From: Warburgia ugandensis
Taxonomy: Eukaryota; Streptophyta; Magnoliopsida; Canellales; Canellaceae
Direction of reading: 5' to 3'
Length of the DNA stretch: 64,000 nt
Assembly (NCBI GenBank): GCA_035236585.1
Contig: CP141139.1
Location: 17,190,990 to 17,254,989 of the forward strand
Below are positions 22,624-34,593 of the stretch, in pieces. Numbering within the stretch: the first letter of the stretch is position 1; each line of letters opens with the position of its first letter. A program made the position numbers and the translations under genes. The notes below the pieces were generated by a model that was not told the origin of the DNA, did no database searches, and saw nothing but the letters and a program-made list of their open reading frames with translations.

Positions 22624-24170
22624 CTACAATCCATTACAAGAAAATATTTTGGGGCAATTCTTTATCATTTCCGATTCGACCTCCCAAGTTTCTTCTTCTA
22701 TAGTTGCATTTCTCCACAAAACTTTGACTAATGGGATATCCTTATGGCGTAGTGTCTTGATCTTTCTGTCCAGAATCTGTACTAGTTTTGTTTCCAAGGT
22801 TAAATCTAGTTGTAGCTCGGGTGGTACCTGTTCAAGAACATGTTTGGGTTCCAGAATATACCTCCTCAACATGGATATGTGAAACACATTGTGGACTTCT
22901 GATAACTGTGGTGGTAGCGCTATCCTGTAGGCAGTTTTTCCTAATTTTTCTAGGATTTCAAATGGTCTAATGAATCGAGGACTAAGTTTCCCCTTTATCC
23001 CGAATCTCACGAGGCCCTTAGTCGGAGATATCTTCACAAAGACATGATCTCCAACTTCAAATTCCAACTATCTACGTCGCCTATCCGTGTAACTCTTTTG
23101 TTGACTATGAGCTGCAAGAAGCCGCTTTCTAATCAGCTTTACCTTGTTTGTGCATTGTTCCACTAATTCTGCCTGTATGATTCTGTTGTCACCAACTTCA
23201 TTCCAGCACACGGGTGATCGGCAAGGCCTTCCATAGAGCGCTTCATAAGGAGCATTCCAATGCTTGAATGGAAGCTGTTATTATACGCAAATTCAACTAA
23301 GGGTAGACTTTCATCCCATCTTTCCTTCCAGTCAATTGCACACACCCTTAACATATCCTCCAATACCTGAATTGTTCGCTCAGATTGGCCATCAGTCTGA
23401 GGGTGAAAAGGTGTACTAAAACTTAATGAGGATCCTAAGGACTTTTGTACTAACTTCCATAATTGCGAGGTAAAACGACTGTCTCTGTAGGAAATAATGC
23501 TGAGTGGTATCCCATGTAAACTAATTATTTCCTTAATATATAATTGAGATAGGCTGTCCGTGGATTGATTTTGTCGTATGGGGAGAAAATGTGCTGTCTT
23601 GATTAGTCAATCGACGATCACCCATATCATATCATGTCCTTTAGAGGTCTTAGGTAGCCCTGGGATGAAATCCATAGTAATATGATCCCATTTCCATTAT
23701 GGTAGCTCAAGTGGTTGTAGTAATTCTGCTAGTCTCTGATGTTTAGCCTTAACTTGTCGACATGTCAAACACCTTGCGACAAATTCTCCTATATCTCTTT
23801 TCATACCATTCCACCAGAAATGTCGCTTCAAATCCTGATACATCTTTGTGCCACCAGGATGAATAGTGTACTTTGATTGATGTGCTTCCCTTAAGATCTC
23901 TTATCTTATTTCATTATTGGCTGGTATGACTAACCTCCCTTGCAGGTAGACACTCTCATCTGCTGCTTTGACAAGCCCTAGTTTTCCAACTAATGCTTGT
24001 GTGTCAATGTCATCTTTTTGCATCTGTTTAACTTTCTCATTAATAGTGGACTTCATAGTTAGGTTGGCTATAATGGATTTCCCCTGACTTATTTCGGGTC
24101 TACATTCGATCACCTCTTGTAGTAACTTCCATCTCCTGACAGGTAAACTTGCACATATCCCTTGCGTCTT
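22624..24170 (-). pseudogene. Integrase region of the inner element, with chromodomain-like end
   Basis: In order on the minus strand: an HHCC zinc-binding region (about 23900-23720; HPGGTKMYQDLKRHFWW and a C..C pair), the core domain with stops and frame breaks (about 23700-23160; DWKERWDESLPLVEFAYNNS near its end), then a C-terminal part open from 23067 to the stop at 22624. The last piece has GDHVFVKISP..G, LSPRFI.PFEIL and YRIALPP.LS.VHNVFHISMLRRY, which is the gypsy GPY/F-type region. LVQILDRK...LRHKDIPLVKVLWRN...EETWEVE follows, a chromodomain-like segment. The enzyme would insert the DNA copy; here it is broken by several in-frame stops. Confidence 0.88.
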
Positions 24171-25655
24171 TCTACTTAAGGCATCTTCTACAACATTTGC
24201 TTTCCCTGAATGGTAGTGGATGGTCAAGTCGTAATCTTTCAAATACTCCATCCATCCATCTCCTCTATCGCATGTTCAAGTCTTGTTGTGAAAAGATGTA
24301 CTTGAGACTTTTGTGATTCGTATAAACCTCAAACTTTTCCCCATATAGATAGTGCCTCCAAATTTTTAAGGCAAAGACTATAGCAGCAAGCTTTAGGTCA
24401 TGAGTAGGGTAATTGACCTCATGCTTCTTCAACTGTCTCGAAGCGTAGGCAATTACTTTCCCATTTTGCATAAGTACGCAACCCAGGCCTTGTTGAGAGG
24501 CATAACTATATATCGCAAATCCTCCACTGCCAGATGGTAAAGTAAGTATTGGTGCCGTGGTTAGCCACTTCTTTAGTTCTTGAAAACTCTCCTCGCATGC
24601 CTGATCCCACTCGAACTTCTTGTCTTTTCTTGTTAATTTAGTCAGGGGTAAAGCAATGTGTGAGAATCCTTCGATAAATGGCCGATAATATCTTGCAAGC
24701 CCTAGAAAACTCCTTACTTCTGTTACTGTTTTAGGCGTATTCCATTTCTCTAGTGCCTCAACCTTCGCTGGGTCAACGACAATGCCATCTTTGGATATAA
24801 CATGACCTAGAAAATTTACTTTTTCCAGCCAAAATTCGCACTTGCTAAACTTTGTGTATAATTTGTGTGCCTTAAGTGTATCCAGCACCACTCGTAAATG
24901 TTCTTTATGGTTTTCAAGGGTGTCTGAGTAGACTAAAATATCATCCACAAATACTATGACAAACTTATCTAGATAGGCTTTGAACATTTGCTTCATAAGA
25001 TCCATGAATGCGGCTAGTGCATTTGTCAGTCCAAAAGACATCACTCTAAACTCATAAGATCCATATCTAGTTCTGAAGGCCGTCTTTGGAACGTCTTCTT
25101 CCCTGACTCTAAGTTGGGGATATCCATATCGTAAGTCTATCTTAGAAAAGACACGGGCTGACTGAAGCATATCGAACAGGTCATCAATATGGGATAAAGG
25201 ATACTTGTTTTTCACTATAACCCTATTTAACATTCTGTAGTCGACGCAGAGTCTCATTGACCCATCCTTTTTCTTAATAAAAAGGACTGGGCTCCCCAAG
25301 GAGATACACTAGGTCTGACGAATCCTTTGTTTAACAATTCCTGCAACTGGGTCTTCAGCTCTTTTAACTCTATTGGAGCCATCCGATAGGGTGCCTTTGA
25401 TATGGGGGTTGTGCCAGGGATTAGGTCAATAGTAAAATCTATTTCTCTCTTTGGTGGTAACCCTGGAAAGTCTTCAGGGAAAACATTTGGGAATTCACTA
25501 ACCACATCTACCTCCTCTAACTTAGGCTTCTTGACTTCCGTGGCTTCTATCTTAGCCAAAAAGAATGAGCACCCCTGAGCAATGTGCTTTGCTACTTTTA
25601 TAGAAGAAATAACGCATGCTCCTGCATACTCTCTCCTTCTTTGAAAGAAGCCCAC
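24171..25655 (-). pseudogene. Reverse transcriptase and RNase H region of the inner element
   Basis: From 25655 the frame runs through the linker (EFPNVFPEDFPGLPP, APYRMAP.ELKEL) to SVSPWGA, where about one base is lost or gained and the reading moves to the frame open 25299-24265. That frame holds the polymerase with [23 protein letters not shown] and the catalytic FVDDILVYS near 24940. It then holds the tether [12 protein letters not shown] and RNase H ([22 protein letters not shown], a form in which the first Asp position is changed to Tyr/Ser). Another frame change near 24262 leads to [28 protein letters not shown]. The role would be copying of the element RNA; breaks make it inactive. 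Confidence 0.93.
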
Positions 25656-25724
25656 CCTCCCTCTAGAAGGGTGAAAAGTAATCTTCTTCTTTTGACAATC
25701 AACTATGGCGTTATGTGAGGCTAA

Positions 25725-26021
25725 CTAGTCCATCCCAAGGATGACGTCAAAGTCTGTCATCTCTAGGTGGATGAGGTCTACGCTCATTTGATTGCCTTTG
25801 ACTACAATAGGAACATCCTGGAAGTAAGTGTGTGTGGAAATTGACTTGCCTATGGGTGTCATGACTTCTAAGGAGAAGTCTAAGTCTTGAACTTTAATAT
25901 CCATGGAAGAGGCCAACTCGCAAGATATGAAGGAATGAGTGGAACCAGTGTCGAATAATACTTTAGCAGATCTATCACAGATATGAAGAGTACCTTCTAC
26001 TACGGCATTGGATGCTTGCAC
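25725..26021 (-). pseudogene. Aspartic protease region of the inner element
   Basis: It carries VLFDTGSTHSFIS, the catalytic D-T-G loop, and ends DFDVILGMD followed by a stop where the family has Trp (a single TGG to TAG change at about 25724-25726). Downstream, LASHNAIVDCQKK continues the same frame, so this stop is a point mutation. Confidence 0.9.
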
Positions 26022-26046
26022 CTGTCCTGAGGTAATGGCAAATACT

Positions 26047-27052
26047 CATCCTTGACTTCAAGGAATGTGATTCTCCTTAGGACCTTCTTCTGTCTTCTTC
26101 TTAGGGCAAGTCGTGGCTATGTTCCTGTCTCTCCACAGTTGTAACAAGGAAATTGGGGTAAGGTACATGGCCTACCAGGGTGATATCTGTTGCATTTAAG
26201 GCAACTTTTGACATCTGGCTTCCTTCCTTTAGGATCGAATGGTCTTTTGTGTGGGTGTCGAGGTCCAAAAGGTTAGAGAGGTCTTTTGCCTTTATCAATT
26301 TTCCCCTTATTATTGTTCTTTGTATCCATAGCAGCTTGTGTCCTTTGAAAATCCTTTTCAAAGAGAGACGCCATTTCCACCGCCTTTGCTATAGTGGTTG
26401 GTTGGAATCTTATTACTCGATTCTTGACACCTAAGTGTAATCCATCAACAAACTTCTCTGCAGCATTTTCTTCTATGGAGCAAGCATTGGGTGCAAATCG
26501 TCGAAGACTTATGAACTTATTTTCATACTGTTGCACGGAGAGGTTACTTTGCTCTAAGTTCATAAATTCCTTTTCCTTCTGTTTTCGTATATGGCGGGGA
26601 TAGTATTTTTCATTAAATACTACTTTAAATTCTTCCCAAGGTATAATAGTATTATCTTCAAAAAAGGTTCTCTCGGCTGTTTCCCACCAAAAGCTTGCCT
26701 CGCCTTTTAGTACGAAACTGGCCATGGCAACCTTCCTATCCTCTGGAATTTTCATAGCCTTGAATAATTTTTCAACATCAAAGATCCATTTTTCTGCTGT
26801 TGCAGACTCATCTTCTCCTAAGAATGATGGGGCCATTTTTTGAAATTGTTCAAGTTGGGCTTCTGTCCTATCAGCAATTCTTTTTGGAGAGGAGGCTCTT
26901 GCCACAAGTGCTTATGTTTGGTTCTACATGAACTGCCCCATATGTTGCATGAATAGCTAAAAGGCTTTAGCCATTCCATTACCAGATCCAGCGGAGTTAG
27001 TTGGAGGGTTATCAAGTCTTGGTGCTGCACCTCCTCTTCTCCTTGGTGGCAT
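26047..27052 (-). pseudogene. Gag region of the inner element
   Basis: The start at 27052 gives MPPRRRGGAAPRL. A stop near 26960 interrupts it, then the frame is open from 26905 to 26273. That part has the retrotransposon gag core: A.KWIFDVEKLF, VAMASFVLKGEASFWWE, WEEFKVVFNEKYYP, K..EFMNLEQ..LSVQQYENKF, RFAP. A frame change near 26300 leads to a region with remains of a CCHC zinc knuckle (CYNCGETG near 26130-26110). Gag would form the virus-like particle and bind RNA. Broken. Confidence 0.9.
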
Positions 27053-27168
27053 CTGTTTTGAGATCAATATCTACCTTTAGGGGACTCTTATCCTATTGGT
27101 CTGCCTATTACTATATCTTGATTATAAGTCTTTATGTCATAACTAGGCTGTGAATAGCATGAAACCTA

Positions 27169-27181
27169 GGCTCTGATACCA
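27169..27181 (-). other. Primer-binding site of the inner element (tRNA-iMet)
   Basis: Minus strand TGGTATCAGAGCC, the 3' end complement site for initiator methionine tRNA, two bases inside the 5' LTR. Confidence 0.9.
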
Positions 27182-27183
27182 AC

Positions 27184-30088
27184 TGTGACGAGCCAGGTTT
27201 TATAATGCAATTTTTTTTTTATAAAAAAAACACAACGAGATCAATCTTTATTTTTAAAACAATTCATGCAAAATAATGCAGGGAAAATTTTTCTTCTTTT
27301 TCAAAAACATTGTATAAAGAGCTAGAGTGTCAAAATGAACTCGCAATGCAGAGTGCCATGGCAATTTATAGACCAAATCGAAACAAGTATTACTCCCAGG
27401 ATTGTTAGTCACAGCCATAGCTATAAATAACTACTTACAACCAAGATTATAGCAGGTACCAAAAGAATCACTAATTAAGTCTTACCTGCCTACTCGATTG
27501 TTGTTCTAATGCATTCTGATACTCCTTCTATTTGTACTTTGTTTAATTTGAAAAATAATGGATTTATCATACTTAGTAGGTAACTTGACACTACCCTTTT
27601 TGAAAACACGGCAATGCATCGTACAGAGTTCCAAGTGGTTGCATGAAAGACATCGAGAATGCTAAATCTGTAATAGGTGCGCATATGTATGCATAAAATG
27701 TAAGTAATGCCACCTATTGAAATTCTTTATCAATCAAACTTCATTGCAATGCTAAGAATATGTCTAAGTAGAAATCAATAGATTCACTATATCCTTGTCA
27801 TGAGATCTAAACCATATGTCAAAGCAATGCATCGTATATAATGATTAGGAAATACTTAAAATAGTCTTCATATGAGGCAAATGAGAGCATCACAAAGTAA
27901 TATGCACAGGGTCTCAAGTAACTAGTCACGAGTACTGGTTTATGACCATTTCAATGCTATATGCATATCAATATTACTAAAATCATAGGGCCATTATGCT
28001 CAAGACCAGAATCCCTCTGGATCGCGTGTCTCCGATACCTAGAGACTAGTCCACCATAGCCTCCATGGCGACTATGGATATGTCCCCGAAAGGGTGCTGT
28101 GAACACCTCCAGTGGTCGTCCCTATTTACCACAGTAGTCAGGGAAGGGATAATGCCATTTTTTGGCAGCAATACCATCCACCTTTTTGGTGGTAGAGGCC
28201 GGGAGGCAAAACCCGTACCCCTCAGCATAGGGCCCACTAGGCTTAATAGCCCAAAACCATACTTAGATGATCCAAATCTCAATCAACATAAGTCATGCAA
28301 TTTATGCATTTGCTTTCAAAGTATGCAAGTATTGCATAAAATCTACTCATGCTAGCACCTTATGCAATGTCATAAATCCGTAACTCGTATAAAAACATTA
28401 TTTCCCAATAGCATTCTTAATTTAATGCAAGATTTGTCAAATACATAAATATGAAAGCAGGTCCCGCATACTTGTATAAGAACAGCTAGGTTTAAAACAC
28501 ATACTAGATACAGAAATAAAAACAGGTATTGGGATGCATTTTGAAAATAGAGTAGCATCAAACTACTTACCTCGAATGTTGTTTGCTGAGCTTGTGCTTG
28601 TCTTTAATTCGAGTCAATACCTTGGTATAGTCCTGAATGACGTTCACAGATCCAGACGTTATTTCTAGGTTCACAGGGCAAAGGTTAGATCTATATGATT
28701 TGTTGATCTCCTAGGGGTTACTCTATGACATTCTTGGTCTAAGAATGTCCTAAATATTATTGTATAATTGGGTTCGTGTCAAAAATACGAACGAAATGGT
28801 TATTTCGGCTCGTCAATTGGAGGTATATAGGCTCCGAAATTGGGTTTTAAAGGTCGCACCTCAACGGATGACCCAGCTATATCGCATATGGTCCTACACG
28901 CCACGGCTCTAGGATTTGCACGCCACGGGTTCTAGGATATGTGTGCACCCTAGTCGCACTGCAACCACGTTGGCTCATGTGCGTACGTTTGAATGGTGCG
29001 CTAGGGTGTGCGCTTTGGATGATGTCGCAAGGATGCGTCTTAGGCGCAGTTGCAGGCATGTCCTGACTTCTAAGAGATGCCCGAGTGTCATGGTTGAGTT
29101 GGGCATCAGTCCGCAAGCGGTCATGCGTGTGACGTCACCGAGGGAGCTCGGCAAGCTCACGCGCCCCTGGGATGCCTGTGCACCCTGGGACGCCCGCAAC
29201 CTTGGGACGTCCTTGCACGATGGTGCCTTGGATAGGTTTCCCACTCACCTAGTTTCTTCCATGGAGAGCCGGTGTTTTTCGGTCGGCAAACTGCCCAGAT
29301 CCGGGCGGAATATGGGGGAAAAAGGAAAGGGAAACAGAGGGAAACAGAGGGGCCTTACCTGGGCAGCCCAAGTCGTGCCCTCCCTTTGGTGGTGCGGCTC
29401 CTATGATGCCTGCCGGACACCTCGATAACTGGAAAATCCAGGGAAATCACAAAGGCCAGGGGGAGGAAAAAGGAAAAGGAGAGGAGAAAAGGTTTGCTGG
29501 CTCGAAGGGAGAACCTGGGCCATGTTGGATTTTTGCAGGGAACAAGGAAGGCTGGAAGCCCTAGCTTGGCCGGAGAAGAAGAATAGGAAAATCAGATGGT
29601 TGCAGGAGAGGGGGAGAGCAGGCTTTATAGCCGTGCTAAGGTGGTGCCGCCATTTCCCCTGGCACCGCCTTACAGAGGCAATGTTGGACGTTCCGGAAAA
29701 ATCGGAAGAGAGGGCTGGAGGAGGAAGAAGACGGGGGTGCCGTTATCAAAATGGCCCCCTGCATTGTTCGTCTTTTTCATTTTTAAGTACAATTTACAAA
29801 AATGCCCTCGACCTTTAAACGCCTATAACTTCTTCATACGAGTTCTGTTTTTGGCGTTCTTTGAGGCGTTGGATTTCATTTTGAGTGTAGAATCTAATGG
29901 TACTGATTTTGCTTACAAATTTTTTTATGTTTCCTATTTTATTTAAAATAAAACATCCAACTACCTCTTTAAGACTATTAAACATATAATAAACATCTAT
30001 TCATTTCCAAAATAGACAAGTTATAATATCGTTGGCAATATCAACAACATGGTTGTTCAAAAAAGACTCCAAAATTTGGGTCATTACA
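27184..30088 (-). repeat. Inner element 5' LTR (2905 bp)
   Basis: Collinear with 19769-22587 except for a 98-bp insertion at 27515-27612 and small indels. Ends GGGTCATTACA, then AGAAA. Confidence 0.95.
27515..27612. repeat. 98-bp insertion in the 5' LTR
   Basis: Absent from the other LTR. Flanked by AATGCAT at 27508-27514 and 27613-27619, where the other LTR has AATGCAT once (around 20098). It begins TCTGATACTCCTTCTATTTG and has no clear inverted ends or A-tail, so the type of element is unknown. Confidence 0.75.
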
Positions 30089-30093
30089 AGAAA
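30089..30093. repeat. Target-site duplication AGAAA, right copy
   Basis: Matches 19764-19768. Confidence 0.9.
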
Positions 30094-33000
30094 TTAGGCT
30101 CATATATGTAAAATAATCAGTATCCATGTCACTGTTATCCTGGAGAACTCAATAATCTAGCGATAATAGTTCACCAGACTAAAGAGACTATCAACCTTAA
30201 TCAATAGTTTGGTTAGTTCCAGTTCATCATAGTCTCGATAAACAGTCTCTCTCTCAATAGAGATATCACGGCCAAGAAATTTCACCTTCCTTAACCAAAA
30301 TTCATACTCACATATATTTATCATAAAAGATGAGTCTTTCATATACCCAGAATAATGTACAAGGATTTCTGGTGCTCCTCAAAAATGTCATCCACTATAA
30401 AATCATGACTCATCTTAGTAACTTATAGAAATTTAGATGGTCATACCATACATGCTGTCAGTGCTTTGGTTTCACCAATTGATATTATCTAGAGAGGTGT
30501 CTCCCTCTACAATCATGGACTACTGGTGATCATACCTCAAATCAATCTCCACGAACATCATGCGCGAACCAATATAGATCAATTAGATTGTTAGTACACA
30601 ATAGAGAATATTAGTTCTCTACTGTTGTTTTATTTAACAAACAGATCTGTGCATCCCATGAAGACCCACTTGGTCTAACAAATTCTCTTCAATAAGCTTT
30701 TGTAGCTGGAACTCTTCTAACTCAGCCAAGGCCATCCAGTATGGCATATTAGAAAATGGCACTATGTCTAATGCCAAATCAATATTCCTTTGCGAATGAT
30801 CCTAAAACCTCCTCAGGAAAAGTTAGGGATTCTCGCACACCATTGTGTGCTCAATTGTAGCCGCTCTCTATCATCCACAATCACACAACAAGTACTCAGT
30901 ACATGAGAAGAATACCATATTGCCTGCAAGGAAAATTTAACATAAACCTCAGTGATGCCCCTTCTCACTCAGGAGCGAGGTCAATAATTATCTAGGTATA
31001 CTAAAAGCACTTTTCTTCTTACTGAAATTAGCTAGCCTCCAACAATGGAATCCATCCTAAGGATGATATCATAATCAATCAACTCAAGTAGAATAAGATC
31101 GATATCTATCCTCTCCCTCATCATATCCACCAACACTCCCTAAAAGTACTTACAAGTTTCAATAACTTGCAATCAGTGTCATAACCTCTAACCCAAGGAT
31201 TGTTAAATATATATACAGGCACATTCATCAGGGTGCCAACACTCAAACTACAAGGATGACTAGATCCAGGAGGATCCTGGTGTGTTTATCAACAGTCAAA
31301 AGAGTACCTTTCATAACGTGGGTTGAGGTTTGTACTTTCTTTTAGTAATGACAATACTCATCATTACTAATGTGGGGCCATTTCTATTTTATCTTTAATG
31401 CCATCCTGTCTAACCCATTGTCCTCTAGGACAGTTTTTAAAGAAATATCCTGACTCCCCACAATCACAGTATCTTAAGGATTACTGTTGTAATGATAACT
31501 ACAGATGTTATTACCACTATTGTGGTGGTCTATTACTCTAATACAATATTGTCTAAGTGCCCGTCCATACAACTAGTGCACCTTCTCACATCCATATTCT
31601 AGCACTATCCATTCGGATGTCAATAGCTCGATTGACTATGTAACTTATTGATAAAAGAGTCTCTTGCCCTTACTGGGCTGACTCAAATTATTTGCGTTCG
31701 CGTCTCTACGGTCAACCCCCTTGGCCCTAAGAGAATTTTCCTCAACATAAAAGCTATGTCTGTTGCCTTTATCACTAATATGTAACGCATTAAGATCAAC
31801 TATCTCTACTATTCAGGTGTCAACATATCAACAAATTCTATCTGTTGACTCTTACTCATGATAGGTTTAGGGAAATTATTCTTAGTAGTGTAAACAGGCT
31901 TAATACCATTAAACAATCAAATTGCCCTATTCTACAATGGCAACTCTCGCAATATCACCAACTACTCATATAACAAAATACTGATCATTACAGGCCTTCT
32001 CAAGAGCTTTCTAGATAAAGATCTTGAAAACGAGGAAAACAAGTCCTCTCATATGACTATCATTAGGTATACTCACCTTCATCCTTAGATTTCCTTCAAC
32101 TGATAATTCATTTCATGCTCATAGCTAGCAAAATCAATTACAACTCTATCAATTTCAATTCCAACGAAATAAATCTTTTGCAATAACTTCCCTAGCCATT
32201 GAGGATTACATTATCACTTCTATCCATGTTGAATGTAAATCATTTATAAGCAATTTCATCTTACCTCTTTCCCTTCATATGATAGAGGCCTCTGATTTGG
32301 AATCAAATAACCAATCTTATCAATTACCCATATATAGTATGATATTTAATTTAACCTTTTCTGTTTCTACCATCCCATCCCCTAACTAGGAGATTGTTTG
32401 ATATCATTTCTTACTCATTGCTTGATTAACATCATTACTACTAACCATTATCGTAAAATGGTTGTTATTTCCTCGAAGTGCTATGTGTCTCCAAATCATA
32501 AATAAAATCTTCAGAATAATTCATAAGCATTGGCTTCTAATTAATGACTGGCTAGGGTTTTCTAAGTGCATAAGAACTCATTAAGTTTCATCTCATAGTT
32601 CATACTCAGCCATAGAACATTAGGATCTTACCTCACCAAATTCTCAATAATTTTCACTATATTACAATTTACTTGTCAAATAAATCTTCTTCAAGTTTGA
32701 ATTATACAATACTCCTGTCAACTTTCTTGAGTTCTCATTAGTTGTAATCATTTCTGATCCTTTTCCATTATTATCTCGCGATTGTCACACAATAGTCATT
32801 ATGCCTCTTCACATGTTCATACATGCTGCCCAAATTAGGACTTGAACTCTCATAGGATAGCCCCTATGAATAGACCTTCCATCATATGATAAAATTCTCA
32901 TTTGCAATTATCAATTACGCCCTCCATTTAGATTCTATACTATAAGAATTACATACTTTCCCTAAAAGTGTGTTTCCTCGTAATCATACAAGGATTAAGG

Positions 33001-33240
33001 TCTCATCTTTACCAAAGAAGTCTACTAATCCTCATGGCATCAACTATTTCACAATCATCATATCTCCCTGAGCTATCTTGGTAATTCATACAAGCCCTGT
33101 ACTATTAGGGCCACTAAGTCTATGTCATGGTCCCCTTGCCTTGATGACTCGACTGGGGTGGCAACTGGAGGAGTAGGGGTGGACCTAGTCTTTCGTCGAG
33201 GAGTCATTTGTTAAGGTTTCAATATCACATCGTATGAGTA
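30094..33240 (-). pseudogene. Decayed gag-pol of the outer element
   Basis: Read on the minus strand from right to left. The gag part (about 33200-31560) is too decayed for motif calls. A zinc-knuckle-like region lies near 31440. A protease end (LIELIDYDIILRMDS near 31070; the family has D.DVILGMD) follows, then the pre-polymerase linker near 30790-30690 (IDLALDIVPFSN.PYWMALAELEE). Last is a polymerase piece at 30342-30157 (CEYEFWLRKVKFLGRDIS and SLVNYYR, matching CEFWL.KV.FLGH.IS and RYYR). Many stops interrupt it. Nothing like RNase H or integrase is left, so that part was deleted before the inner element arrived. Confidence 0.75.
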
Positions 33241-33323
33241 TTCCTCCTATCTCAGTCTCAACCTAAACTCATGGGATGTCAATCTAATTGGACCTTTAAA
33301 GTGGAGTTGATGGAATAAACCAT

Positions 33324-33336
33324 GGCACTGATACCA
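33324..33336 (-). other. Primer-binding site of the outer element
   Basis: Minus strand TGGTATCAGTGCC, one base different from the initiator-Met site of the inner element, three bases from the LTR end at 33340. Confidence 0.8.
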
Positions 33337-34541
33337 AACTGAGACACCTTGGGTTTTCTAAACCTTTTTTCAATACATATAATAATAATAATACATTTTA
33401 TAAAATAGGTGGGATCTCTGAAATAGAAAACTCGCAATTAACATAATAGTGCAAGTGTTCAAGAGAAATGTCAAAAAAGAAAACCTTGAGGGCCATCCAA
33501 GATCCAAAACAACAGTAATTAACAAAAATCAAATTGTCGCTAAGCTAAGCATGCTCAATCTAAAACCACGAAAAATCAACGTTATTCGTGAAAAAGAGAG
33601 TAATAATAGCATGTCTAAAATCCCTAGGGTTCTATCCATGATCACCACATCATACACATGTCAATAAGTAAAGGTACACTATACAAAAGTGTGGGTCCAA
33701 TTTATCCAAAATATCAACATCCATGTACAGGCTAAAGAAGTCTAAACACAAGTCCAAGAGACATACACTAAACCAGTCTCTGAAATACAAAATGCAGAGG
33801 GTCCTCAAGGTCCTTACTCAATCAACGCTGCTCCACCTGCTTTCCCTTAGAGTTATCGCACTCCAAATCTAAGGCATTACAAAATAAAGCAATACCTCAG
33901 CAGGCTATGGCTTGTGTAGGTGATCACATTCAATAAGAAAATACAATGAAATCATGTGGCGCAAAATATCAATGCCATGGCAAATCTCATAAGATAAAAC
34001 ATGTACAAGGCACGTCAAATCATCAAACGTCCACAATGAAAAACACATGAAAATCATAAGTTTGAACAAATCGATATCAAATATAATCATCATGGCATGC
34101 AAGGCATGAGCAACACATGAATATGCATTCATCAAAGGCAATAAGAATATGTGTCCATATCATAATATAAGTCATGTCATGATGGAACAGGGCACTGTGC
34201 ATAATCAAGCCCTAAGAGTGTCTTAACTACACTCATATCAATGGTAATGAGTACTCATTCCACCCCTATGTCCCTCACCTGTAGCTTGCAAACCAGTTAG
34301 CTTGCCAGCCCATAGGCCTACCGCCATCTAATTGCCCACCGAGGCTTCACCCAATATATCTAGTCACATGAGCATACAAAATAAGAGTATGTGCTACTAT
34401 GCTGCAGTGGCAACCACTGCTGCTCCTCGTCAACACTGGAATGGGAGACTTCCTCTATCTCATATGAGAGGAGACGGCTCATAGTGTAGGCTACCCATGA
34501 TACCACCCCTATGTACCTTGCCCTCTCAGGAGCGGGTGTTT

Positions 34542-34542
<1 letters not shown>

Positions 34543-34593
<51 letters not shown>
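34543..34593. repeat. ATC microsatellite, 17 units
   Basis: An unbroken ATC run. The same site in the other LTR (16724-16735) has 4 units. Confidence 0.95.

Larger units (their letters stand above)
19769..30088 (-). mobile_element. Inner Ty3/gypsy LTR retrotransposon, complete in structure
   Basis: This 10.3-kb element is bounded by AGAAA duplications, with TG...CA LTR ends, a primer site, a polypurine tract and the gypsy order gag, protease, reverse transcriptase, RNase H, integrase. The integrase C-terminal region carries a chromodomain-like segment, which with the long LTRs fits the chromovirus group (Del/Tekay type). The coding strand is minus, so the right LTR is the 5' one. Stops and frame breaks in gag and pol mean it can no longer make its full proteins. 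Confidence 0.95.

Noticed and set aside
34543..34593. Could the ATC run be a CRISPR-like or satellite array
   Set aside because: It is a simple trinucleotide microsatellite without spacers.
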